Below, one piece after another: positions 15,424 through 20,652 of a stretch of 20,652 nucleotides of DNA. How positions within the stretch are numbered: the first letter of the stretch is position 1; each line of letters opens with the position of its first letter. The position numbers were made by a program, and so were the translations under genes. The stretch spans positions 1 to 20,652 of the IMG/VR virus record IMGVR_UViG_3300007541_000305; one strand, written 5' to 3'. The notes below the pieces were generated by a model. It saw only the letters and a program-made list of their open reading frames with translations. It was not told the DNA's origin and did no database searches. This DNA comes from a virus.

Positions 15424-17181
15424 TTACCTCCCTATCGCAATCCAAGAAAGACTTGTGGTCGTGGTGTTAGTTCTAAAGATGTTTACAGTGAACCCAGTGA
15501 GATTTGACCCAGAAAATGTCAACCCAGAAAAGGATGAAGACCTGAATGCGTCTGATGAACTGTTTGCCGAGACGACTACGGATACATCACTTGCTGACGC
15601 GGTTCCCGCAGATGTCTTCACGGTCAGTCCAGTCACTGCTACGCCTGTAGTGGAGTTAGCCACTGGGGTGATGGAGACACCGCCGCTTGCAATGTTTGGC
15701 GCTGAGAACATACCAGTTCCAGTGATGTTTGCAAAGGTTACGTCGCTAGTAGTATCTACGGCCTGTCCGATTGAAACGACCGCTGCCCCAGCATTAACTC
15801 CAGATCCAGTAATCGTTACGCCAGTAGATCCAGTTGCGGTGGCAATGTAGTTGCCAGTCGTAATGCTGCTGGTGTTATGTGTATGAATGTCGGAAGCGTA
15901 ACTGGCACTGAGCGATAGCGAGGTGACACCAGCAGTATCGGTAGATGCAGTAATAGGAGCCGAACCATTGACCGCCGTGATGTACGTGCCAGCAGTCTGG
16001 TAACTTGCGCTTAGCCCAACCGTGACGATCCCAGCGGTGTCTGTGCTGGCCGTGATTGGCGCAGTGCCGTTAACCGCTGTGACGTAGGTGCCAGCATCTT
16101 GATATGGGTGCGTATGCACTGATGCGGCAATGCCAGCATTTGAGATTGAGGCCTTTGTCCAGAGGCTGCTGCTACCTTTGTATTGAAGGATGTCAAGGTC
16201 GGTTGGGCTAGCAGCAGAAACGTCGTGCAGCTCATCAATTTCATAGCCGTTCTGCACCTTGACGAGGATGGAGCCGTTGTTTGATTGAACGCGAACCACG
16301 ACGCCGAGGTAGACAGCGTGGCTTGGCTCTGCTGGCGGATTAACAAACACCAGCGAGCCAGGGGTGTTCCCTAGCCAGACGGTTGCGCCAGCGGTGGTTG
16401 CAGAGGTATCGATGTCGGTAAGATACCCAGCCTCAACCACGTATCCGAATGCATCCGTCGCAATAGATTCGGAGGTAATTCCAAGCGTCTTGGACGAAGT
16501 GGTTTCGGATGTTGCAGAGGCAAGGGAGATGAGCGCATTGTCCCCAGTTGCACCAGAGACATACACCGCAGAACCCTTCGGGATCGTGGTGCCAGTCGTG
16601 TTCTTCACGAGGAATCTGACGACCTGTGTATTGGTCGCGGCAGTTGCCCCTGTGATTGCCGACTGGTCAATGCTGACCGTGGATGTTCCAGACGCTGTCA
16701 CAACAGATGCTGGAGAAGTTCCAATTACGGCGTTAACATACGTTCCAGCCGTCTGGTAGTTGGCATCAAGGCTAACAGATACCGTTCCGCCAGAGATGAC
16801 GGTTGAGATTGGGGATACGCCGATAACCGATGTCAGGCTTGACGTAGATGCTGGGGTCCAGATTGTGCCACCAGACCCATCTGCGGCAAGAAGATAGCCG
16901 TTTAGTGCCGTAGTGGACGATAGCGAGATCGTCTTTCCACTGGTGCTTGTTGCAAGTGCAATCGGAAGCGATGCAGAAAGAGTTGACGTGGAGACTTCAT
17001 TGCTCAACGTCAGGAACTCGTTTGTGTCAATCCATACAAGAGTAGGCTCTACTGGAGCGATGTCTGCATCAAACTCCTCATAGAGCTGGTCTGGAATAGA
17101 AAAGACCGTACCCGCTGGACCTTGGATGTCATATCCATTCCAGTGGATGTCAATCTCTCGACCGAACGTAAATGTTGCCAA
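15424..17181 (-). CDS. Tail-fibre-like protein with internal repeats
   Basis: The 585-residue protein is rich in Ser, Thr, Ala and Gly and poor in Cys, as trimeric fibres often are. The N-terminus (about 1-55) differs in composition and may be the attachment part. A central domain (about 185-310) contains VRFLVKNTTGTTIPKGSAVY, a module I recall from phage fibre proteins. Two HTH (His-Thr-His) triplets occur (about 356-358 and 433-435). Such HxH motifs bind metal on the axis of some trimeric fibres. Two near-identical repeats lie at 360-427. The start is TTG 17181, directly abutting the previous stop (TAATTG). Receptor binding is inferred. A base-plate or neck fibre is possible. Confidence 0.78.
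   Translation of the reverse strand: MATFTFGREIDIHWNGYDIQGPAGTVFSIPDQLYEEFDADIAPVEPTLVWIDTNEFLTLSNEVSTSTLSASLPIALATSTSGKTISLSSTTALNGYLLAADGSGGTIWTPASTSSLTSVIGVSPISTVISGGTVSVSLDANYQTAGTYVNAVIGTSPASVVTASGTSTVSIDQSAITGATAATNTQVVRFLVKNTTGTTIPKGSAVYVSGATGDNALISLASATSETTSSKTLGITSESIATDAFGYVVEAGYLTDIDTSATTAGATVWLGNTPGSLVFVNPPAEPSHAVYLGVVVRVQSNNGSILVKVQNGYEIDELHDVSAASPTDLDILQYKGSSSLWTKASISNAGIAASVHTHPYQDAGTYVTAVNGTAPITASTDTAGIVTVGLSASYQTAGTYITAVNGSAPITASTDTAGVTSLSLSASYASDIHTHNTSSITTGNYIATATGSTGVTITGSGVNAGAAVVSIGQAVDTTSDVTFANITGTGMFSAPNIASGGVSITPVANSTTGVAVTGLTVKTSAGTASASDVSVVVSANSSSDAFRSSSFSGLTFSGSNLTGFTVNIFRTNTTTTSLSWIAIGR
15901..16104 (-). repeat. Tandem repeat within the fibre gene
   Basis: Two 34-codon units (16003-16104 and 15901-16002) encode closely similar sequence of the form YQxAGTYxTAVNGxAPITAS followed by TDTAG. 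A more diverged copy lies at about 16669-16758 (YQTAGTYVNAVIGTSPASVV). The pattern suggests duplication of a beta-structured shaft element. Confidence 0.85.
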
Positions 17182-17337
17182 TTACTTCTTCTTCTTTGCT
17201 GTCTTGGCTGATTCCTTGAATGCCTTGGCGGTAGGAGCGCCCTTGCTCCCTGGCTTGCGCATCTTCTCGCCAGAGCCAGCGGCAATCCGCTTGCGCTTGG
17301 CGTTGATGTTGGCGTAGAGACCTGGCTTACTTGGCAC
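17182..17337 (-). CDS. Tiny basic protein (51 aa), MPSKPGLYANI type
   Basis: This 52-codon gene starts at GTG 17337, inside the end of the preceding gene (11-base overlap). The protein begins MPSKPGLYANINAKRKRIAA and continues with GSGEKMRKPGSKGAP and a Lys-rich tail. I recall very similar short proteins in aquatic phage genomes, where they are annotated as hypothetical. A longer frame reaching 17463 exists, but its extra residues are an Arg-rich shadow of the upstream gene. High positive charge suggests nucleic-acid contact or packaging with DNA. Function is unknown. Confidence 0.75.
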   Translation of the reverse strand: MPSKPGLYANINAKRKRIAAGSGEKMRKPGSKGAPTAKAFKESAKTAKKKK

Positions 17338-17473
17338 GCTTGCCCTTCTTCTTTCCGTATTCAATCTCGCGCTCCATCTTGCCCTCAGACTTCTCGTGCT
17401 TCTTCTGGGCCTTCTTGGCAGCGGCGATACCCTTCTTCGTGTATGGGAACTTCTTTCCCTCAACCATCGGCAT
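17327..17473 (-). CDS. Tiny Lys-rich protein (48 aa), KFPYTKKG type
   Basis: This 49-codon gene starts at ATG 17473, overlapping the previous stop as TAATG. The protein begins [20 protein letters not shown], followed by a charged helix (KKAQKKHEKSEGKMEREI) and a basic end. The KKFPYTxKG opening is one I recall from short uncharacterised phage proteins. An internal ATG two codons downstream could also be used. Overlap at both ends with neighbours of similar size shows it belongs to a four-gene set. Function is unknown. Confidence 0.72.
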   Translation of the reverse strand: MPMVEGKKFPYTKKGIAAAKKAQKKHEKSEGKMEREIEYGKKKGKRAK

Positions 17474-17616
17474 TATCGTGACCCTTTCTTCTTCTTTGAC
17501 TTACCAGCAGCCGAGAGGGCGATGGCAATAGCCTGCTTACGCGGCTTGCCAGCCTTCAGTTCCTTGCGGATGTTGGCGGATATGACTTTCTGTGAGGAAC
17601 CCTTCTTCAGAGGCAT
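17473..17616 (-). CDS. Tiny basic protein (47 aa), DUF6496-like
   Basis: This 48-codon gene starts at ATG 17616, with a purine-rich AGGG ten bases upstream, one base past the end of its upstream neighbour. The protein reads [20 protein letters not shown], then [20 protein letters not shown] and a Lys-rich end. The [15 protein letters not shown] segment resembles a short family I recall as DUF6496, frequent in bacteria and phages and without known activity. The single predicted helix and basic tail suggest nucleic-acid binding. The family name is from memory. Confidence 0.74.
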   Translation of the reverse strand: MPLKKGSSQKVISANIRKELKAGKPRKQAIAIALSAAGKSKKKKGSR

Positions 17617-17617
17617 T

Positions 17618-17791
17618 TTAGTACCCTGCGTCCTTGTTCATCTGGTTGATTGCGTCAAGGACACGTCGTCGGTTCCCTTTTGGCTTCGTGAAGTCTGGGA
17701 TAAACTCAGCGCCAGCATTCCTTTTGCCCTTCGGCTTCTTGGAAGCGCCCTTGACCACACGTCCTTTTACTGGAATCATCTTGCCTGGCAT
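17618..17791 (-). CDS. Small basic protein (57 aa), unassigned
   Basis: This 58-codon gene starts at ATG 17791, overlapping the metallopeptidase stop as TAATG, with GGAGATAA upstream. The protein begins [20 protein letters not shown]. It has a central [15 protein letters not shown] and ends with a short helix ([14 protein letters not shown]). No family is recognised. Its basic N-terminal half and position first in the run of four tiny genes link it to its neighbours. Confidence 0.7.
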   Translation of the reverse strand: MPGKMIPVKGRVVKGASKKPKGKRNAGAEFIPDFTKPKGNRRRVLDAINQMNKDAGY

Positions 17792-18183
17792 TATTTATCT
17801 CCAAATGTTGGCAGTGGTAGCAGCTCTGCCACGGCTGTTGAGAGCGAATCTGCTCCCCGTTCGGACTCCACGTCCCAAATCTTCTCCACGATCTCCCCAG
17901 CAGCAGTGCCGAGGGAGTCCTGGACCACCTCCACCAGGCGTTCGACCCCCGCATAGTGGCAATGAATCAATTCGTGTGCGATGACACGACGGATCTCTTC
18001 TGGCTTCTCCTTCCATAGGGAGTGGGAGAAGCGAATGGTGGCTGCGTAGAGGTTCTGAGATACCTCGACATCGGCCCAAGCGTCATCTGGAGGCGAATCT
18101 GTGGAGATCTTGATCTCCCAGTGGCTCAAGTTGAGGATGCGCTTTGCCCGTTCGAGGTAGTCCTTAAGTTGTTTCTCTCGCAT
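17791..18183 (-). CDS. HExxH zinc metallopeptidase-like protein
   Basis: The 130-residue protein has a beta-rich N-terminal half (HWEIKIST, AWADVEVSQNLYAATIRFS) leading to RRVIAHELIHCHY (65-77). That contains the HELIH zinc-binding and catalytic motif at 70-74. A likely third ligand is a Glu in WDVESERGAD (near 105-109). The layout resembles small SprT-like or phage minimal metallopeptidases. Possible roles are processing of virion or host proteins. Start ATG 18183 follows a strong GGAGG. It is the least basic protein among its neighbours and stands right after a 60-base gap holding a possible promoter. Confidence 0.8.
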   Translation of the reverse strand: MREKQLKDYLERAKRILNLSHWEIKISTDSPPDDAWADVEVSQNLYAATIRFSHSLWKEKPEEIRRVIAHELIHCHYAGVERLVEVVQDSLGTAAGEIVEKIWDVESERGADSLSTAVAELLPLPTFGDK

Positions 18184-18209
18184 CCTACCTCCAGAAGTGG
18201 TCTTAAATA

Positions 18210-18239
18210 ATTATCCCCCGCTAAACGGTCGTTTTGTAA
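18210..18239 (-). promoter_or_regulatory. Possible promoter with embedded palindrome
   Basis: In the 60-base gap upstream of the metallopeptidase gene, the minus strand reads TTACAA, then 18 bases, then GATAAT, a good -10 but a weak -35. Within the spacer lies the inverted repeat AAACG-AC-CGTTT (18223-18234), placed where an operator would block polymerase. This is one of only two intergenic gaps over 45 bases among the genes here. No experimental support. Confidence 0.35.
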
Positions 18240-18243
18240 CTTT

Positions 18244-18891
18244 TTATCGTCCGCCTAGAAGTCTTTTGGTTACCTTGTTGACCTTCTTTGGAGCAGATGG
18301 AACCCTGCGCTTGATCTTAGCCGTCTGGCTTACTCCGCCCTCAAGGGCAGACTTAGCCTGTGCTGGGTTCATTCGTCGAGTGTCAACGATATTTAGAGTA
18401 CCATCGGAAACATTGGACTTAGTAGCTTTTCCTGCACGATTAGCTTTCTTTAGGGCGTATGGAAGTCGTTCTGTAATTGGTCTTGCAATGTTCTCAAAAT
18501 CACGAAGTCCCTGTCGTGCCATATTCTTCATTGCTACGTCATTAATCAATGAACCACCAGAGCTGGTAGTTTCTCTTCCTGCAATCCTCGCAAGAACCCT
18601 GCCGTCGTTGTATGCAATTTTTGCCATCGTTGCAGCCTTCTTAGTAGCTGGAATTGCACCAAGCGCACCCTTGAGCGCAGCAGCGGCCTTTCCAGCCTTA
18701 AACACAGGAAATGCCATTGCAACCCCAAGAGGATCAACGGACACGCCCTTACGGCTGACATCGATGCCAGTCATTTCTCGGAGGGATGCGCGTGCGGCGG
18801 TAGGAAGCTGCTTGACGCGCTTCTTTACGCCCTTGGCACCAAGTTGCTTCTTCGCTGCCTCTTCTCGCTTAAGGTATTCGCTCTTTGCCAT
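18244..18891 (-). CDS. Basic protein (215 aa), unassigned
   Basis: No family is recognised. The protein has a charged N-terminal helix (MAKSEYLKREEAAKKQLGAK). A moderately hydrophobic Ala/Gly-rich middle follows (about 50-95, VDPLGVAMAFPVFKAGKAAAALKG). A mixed segment comes next (AYNDGRVLARIAGRETTSSGGS), and then a very basic C-terminus (KIKRRVPSAPKKVNKVTKRL). Its start overlaps the previous stop as TAATG with GGGAGA upstream. The helical Ala-rich centre and basic ends would suit a DNA-associated virion protein, but this is inference. It is the last gene before the 60-base gap. Confidence 0.65.
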   Translation of the reverse strand: MAKSEYLKREEAAKKQLGAKGVKKRVKQLPTAARASLREMTGIDVSRKGVSVDPLGVAMAFPVFKAGKAAAALKGALGAIPATKKAATMAKIAYNDGRVLARIAGRETTSSGGSLINDVAMKNMARQGLRDFENIARPITERLPYALKKANRAGKATKSNVSDGTLNIVDTRRMNPAQAKSALEGGVSQTAKIKRRVPSAPKKVNKVTKRLLGGR

Positions 18892-19238
18892 TATCTCCCT
18901 ACTTTCGGCTGGAATGGTTTCCGCCTTTTTGGCGGACCAACAACAATTCTATTCTTTAGCTTTGCCTTCTTGTATGCTTCCCTAGAAATAGGATTAGTAT
19001 CGAACTGATCCAGATTTCCAAAATTCTCTGGCTTAATGTTTCTGTACATACCAGTTCTCTCGTCAAAGTACGGAGTACCGCCAGTGTACATTTTGACTTC
19101 ACCTGGATCCTTCCTTGGATCCATCTTCTTTGGAAGGGGGGACTTAGGCTGTCCCGTCTTTGGCTGTCGGGGATCTCCACCTAGCCTTGGGCTAGGCTTT
19201 CCCTGGCCCATCTTGATTGGTCCCTTACCGTATGCCAT
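18891..19238 (-). CDS. Pro/Lys-rich protein (115 aa), unassigned
   Basis: No family is recognised. The first 45 residues are low-complexity and rich in Pro, Gly and Lys (GKGPIKMGQGKPSPRLGGDP), probably disordered. A central part has aromatic residues (VKMYTGGTPYFDERTGMYRN), and the end is basic (PPKRRKPFQPKVGR). The start at ATG 19238 overlaps the previous stop as TAATG, and its own stop does the same with the next gene, fixing it in the cassette. Disorder and charge suggest a binding or packing role. Confidence 0.65.
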   Translation of the reverse strand: MAYGKGPIKMGQGKPSPRLGGDPRQPKTGQPKSPLPKKMDPRKDPGEVKMYTGGTPYFDERTGMYRNIKPENFGNLDQFDTNPISREAYKKAKLKNRIVVGPPKRRKPFQPKVGR

Positions 19239-19432
19239 TATCGTCCGCCTGGTCGCTTCGTCTTCTTCATTGTATTAATGGTTTTTGCCCTGGCTGGCTT
19301 TACCACGTTAGCCTTCTGCTTCTGGACCCTCTTTCCGCGCACAGGTGGAAGCTCCTTGCCGCCTCGGCTTTTCGCTTCGTCCGTCTTTGGCTTCTTTCCC
19401 TTGCCTGGCTCTGGTCTAATAATCGATGCCAT
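19238..19432 (-). CDS. Small Lys-rich protein (64 aa), unassigned
   Basis: The protein begins MASIIRPEPGKGKKPKTDEA and is basic throughout, with few hydrophobic residues after the first six, and ends TKRPGGR. It is probably disordered. AGGAGAA lies at good spacing before ATG 19432, nine bases after the HNH-like gene. The same RPGGR/GGR-type ending recurs in the 215-aa neighbour (LLGGR). No function can be assigned. Confidence 0.62.
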   Translation of the reverse strand: MASIIRPEPGKGKKPKTDEAKSRGGKELPPVRGKRVQKQKANVVKPARAKTINTMKKTKRPGGR

Positions 19433-19441
19433 CTTATTCTC

Positions 19442-19663
19442 CTATGCCTTCTTCCTATTGGCTGATCTACTCATCAACTGAAGGTTCTTCTTCTTGTTGT
19501 CCTTTGGGTTGCCATTCTTATGGTCAACCTCTTTACCAGCGACGGCGGCCTTGCCGTGCATTTTTACCATCTTTCGGCGTGCCTTATTCCTTGACGAGCG
19601 GCTCTCGATCTGGTCAGGGGTACCGTGGTACTCGTCGTACTCTTTGCGGTAGTTACGAGGCAC
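19442..19663 (-). CDS. HNH nuclease-like small protein
   Basis: The 73-residue protein is very basic at its N-terminus (MPRNYRKEYDEYHG, then RSSRNKARRKMVK). It holds KEVDHKNGNPKDNKKKNLQL (44-63), with D47/H48 and N60, and ends SRSANRKKA. The VDH...GNPxDN...NL...SRSxNR arrangement fits the beta-beta-alpha metal site of HNH endonucleases. It is close to the minimum size for the fold, so it may be a nicking or packaging-associated nuclease, or an inactive DNA-binding relative. The first catalytic His is present. The start is GTG 19663, two bases past the previous stop, with a weak ribosome site, implying coupling. Confidence 0.75.
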   Translation of the reverse strand: MPRNYRKEYDEYHGTPDQIESRSSRNKARRKMVKMHGKAAVAGKEVDHKNGNPKDNKKKNLQLMSRSANRKKA

Positions 19664-19665
19664 GA

Positions 19666-20010
19666 TTATCGAGCCCCGTTCTTCTTTTTAAGATTGATCT
19701 TGGAACCCTTCACTGCCTTTAGCTTTCCAGCAGGCTTCATCCCGTACTTGATCTCTTCTGGGGCCATCGTTACGATACGGAGGCCACCCTTGGACTTCGC
19801 CTTGATGCGTGTAATTCGACCATATGAATCAAGGACCACACGATTACCGCCCTTGCGGACGATGACCTTCTCGCCCTTCTTGTTGGTCTTGGTGACATCT
19901 CCAGCTCGGCTGGCTACCTTTGAGCCGCCATAGGTAAAGATGGTCTTCTTGCCCTTGATCTTCATCGACCCAAGGGCCTGTTCTCGGACATTCTTTCCAA
20001 TCTTTGGCAT
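19666..20010 (-). CDS. Basic protein (114 aa), first gene of the run, unassigned
   Basis: No family is recognised. The protein starts MPKIGKNVREQALGSMKIKG and alternates basic and beta-prone stretches (KTIFTYGGSKVAS, EKVIVRKGGNRVVLDSYGRI, GGLRIVTMAPEEIKYG) before a Lys-rich end. The short strands with Gly turns suggest a small beta-barrel-like or SH3-like nucleic-acid-binding fold, which is a guess. It is the first accepted gene in transcription order. AGGGTAGG precedes ATG 20010, and a hairpin lies just before that. Confidence 0.65.
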   Translation of the reverse strand: MPKIGKNVREQALGSMKIKGKKTIFTYGGSKVASRAGDVTKTNKKGEKVIVRKGGNRVVLDSYGRITRIKAKSKGGLRIVTMAPEEIKYGMKPAGKLKAVKGSKINLKKKNGAR

Positions 20011-20028
20011 AACCTACCCTTTACTAAA

Positions 20029-20044
20029 CCAGCCTAGCGGCTGG
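20029..20044 (-). promoter_or_regulatory. Leader hairpin before the first gene
   Basis: CCAGCC, a four-base loop and GGCTGG form a perfect six-pair stem. It ends 19 bases before the start codon of the first gene and just ahead of its ribosome site. On the minus strand it is followed by TTTAG, too weak for a clear terminator. An mRNA-protecting or translation-tuning stem is possible. Confidence 0.5.
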
Positions 20045-20046
20045 AT

Positions 20047-20094
20047 ACGAACCCAAATTAAGTGTGAGATCTAATTCTGGGAGGTAGGGTTCGT
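20047..20094. repeat. Nested, mutually exclusive inverted repeats
   Basis: ACGAACCC (20047-20054) pairs perfectly with GGGTTCGT (20087-20094). Inside it, CCCAAATTA (20052-20060) pairs with TAATTcTGGG (20072-20081), with one bulged C. The two stems share the CCC at 20052-20054, so they cannot both form completely. This looks like a structured leader or protein-binding site. Confidence 0.5.
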
Positions 20095-20111
20095 TTCCCC
20101 CCTCTTTATCT

Positions 20112-20144
20112 CCCCCCATATAACCAGAAAAAGGGGGGGTTTTT
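20112..20144 (+). terminator. Possible rho-independent terminator on the plus strand
   Basis: Six C (20112-20117), a 15-base loop and seven G (20133-20139) are followed directly by five T (20140-20144). It points against all genes in the window. It could end antisense or incoming plus-strand transcription. The long loop and homopolymer stem make the call tentative. Confidence 0.35.
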
Positions 20145-20273
20145 GCACAAAGTTGCATATTAAGGTTTCTTAACCATATCTTAATGGAGTCTTCACTTAG
20201 GGGTAGTCGTGACAAGGGGTCTTTTTCAGGTAAATCCCCCGCTGGCCTTATCAAAGGGGGTGTTCGTTGCGGT

Positions 20274-20289
20274 GGGGCATTCCTGCCCC
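20274..20289. repeat. Perfect hairpin GGGGCA-TTCC-TGCCCC
   Basis: A six-pair GC-rich stem with a four-base loop in the non-coding region. No T-run follows on either strand, so it is not an obvious terminator. Confidence 0.5.
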
Positions 20290-20315
20290 CCGACGCACAA
20301 ATAGAACAAATGTTC

Positions 20316-20330
20316 GGGGGGGAGGGGGGG
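20316..20330 (+). repeat. 7G-A-7G tract
   Basis: Seven G, one A and seven G in a row on the plus strand. It could fold into a G-quadruplex with one-base loops. Exact run length may be subject to sequencing or assembly error. Confidence 0.6.
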
Positions 20331-20331
20331 T

Positions 20332-20358
20332 TGGCATAATTCGTGCCAGTCTGCACGA
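20332..20358. repeat. Two overlapping inverted repeats
   Basis: TGGCA (20332-20336) pairs with TGCCA (20344-20348), and TCGTGC (20341-20346) pairs with GCACGA (20353-20358). They share bases 20341-20348, so they are alternative structures, placed at the border between the G-tract and the GC-rich end. Confidence 0.45.
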
Positions 20359-20652
20359 GGGAAGGGGGCGCAGCCTCCACCTATCACGGACGCCAGGGGC
20401 GACGCTCGACCAGGGGCGCAGCTTGGCAGGGGAGCGAAGGGGCGACGGGGGCGAGGCGAGGGGGGGCGACACCCATACGCCCTGCACCCTGCGACGTAGC
20501 AGCTCGACCAGGCCACGCACGGCCGCGACAATCTCGACAACCACCCCCGCGCCAACCTAGCCCCCAGGAGCCCCAGGAGCCCCGCTCGACCGCCCAGCCA
20601 TACCAACACACCAAACACCACCACGCACCCCGCAGCAGCCCGCAAACTATCA

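Larger units (their letters stand above)
20011..20652. other. Non-coding, hairpin-rich and GC-rich region
   Basis: I find no convincing gene here. From 20011 to about 20360 there are many short inverted repeats and runs of G or C. From about 20361 to the right edge the sequence becomes strongly GC-rich, first G-rich on the plus strand (to about 20467), then C-rich. Open frames exist on both strands but read as low-complexity Gly/Arg/Pro sequence. It may be the leader of the long minus-strand transcript together with a replication origin, packaging site or genome-end region. The sequence does not decide which. Confidence 0.6.

Noticed and set aside
17338-17463. N-terminal extension of the 51-aa basic protein
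   Set aside because: Arg-rich shadow of the 48-aa gene. The PSKPGLYANI opening at GTG 17337 matches the form I recall from other phages.
20024-20380. Open frame of 118 codons on the minus strand just before the first gene
   Set aside because: It runs through the hairpins, G/C runs and the terminator-like element, has a Pro-rich low-complexity start, and resembles nothing I recognise. Weakly possible as a short gene from an internal start, but not supported.
20226-20645. Several overlapping open frames on both strands in the GC-rich end
   Set aside because: High GC content removes stop codons. The translations are Gly/Arg/Pro/Cys-rich without a fold pattern, and frames on both strands are equally open.
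1-20652. tRNA genes, CRISPR arrays, insertion sequences, integrase or attachment sites
   Set aside because: I saw no cloverleaf-like region, regular repeat-spacer pattern, transposase or recombinase motif, or terminal inverted repeats flanking a gene. A tRNA scan was not possible here.

Overview
The window looks like part of the genome of an uncultured tailed bacteriophage (Caudoviricetes). Recognisable members are a large terminase, a portal, a scaffold-like protein and the start of an N4-gp56-type major capsid protein. With them come a tail-fibre-like protein, a lysis cassette, and a set of tiny basic proteins of the kind I associate with aquatic environmental phages. The host cannot be read from the sequence. 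Every gene I accept lies on the minus strand, so the window is best read from right to left. Genes are packed with stop/start overlaps (TAATG, TGATG, ATGA, TTGA), which suggests one long late transcript.

Region by region, in transcription order: (1) 20652-20011 has no convincing gene. It holds a GC-rich end with an abrupt switch from G-rich to C-rich, a 7G-A-7G tract, and many short inverted repeats just ahead of the first gene. (2) 20010-17182 is a cassette of small, mostly Lys/Arg-rich proteins. It includes an HNH-nuclease-like protein, a zinc metallopeptidase-like protein, and four coupled genes of only 47-57 codons. A possible promoter with an embedded palindrome lies at 18210-18239. (3) 17181-13808 encodes a tail-fibre-like protein with internal repeats, a 58-aa zinc-ribbon protein, a Cys/His plus helix-turn-helix protein (small-terminase or regulator candidate), and a secreted beta-domain protein on a long Pro-Thr stalk. 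(4) 13815-12732 is a probable lysis cassette: a 56-aa two-helix membrane protein, a C39-like cysteine peptidase and a holin-like protein. (5) 12732-11781 is a cytidylyltransferase overlapping a family 2 glycosyltransferase. (6) 11784-1 is the packaging and head module: a DUF6321-like protein, TerL, portal, two very large unassigned probable virion proteins (888 and 1345 aa), scaffold-like protein and the major capsid N-terminus, cut by the window edge.

TerL pumps DNA through the portal into a shell built from the capsid and scaffold proteins. The two giant proteins between portal and scaffold sit where head-associated or ejected proteins would be expected. The fibre and the stalked secreted protein are candidates for host contact, and the peptidase and small membrane proteins for lysis. 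The nucleotidyltransferase/glycosyltransferase pair could glycosylate a virion or host-surface component. I see no tRNA, CRISPR array, integrase, insertion sequence or replication gene. Several genes use TTG or GTG starts, and six of the genes listed are below 60 codons.
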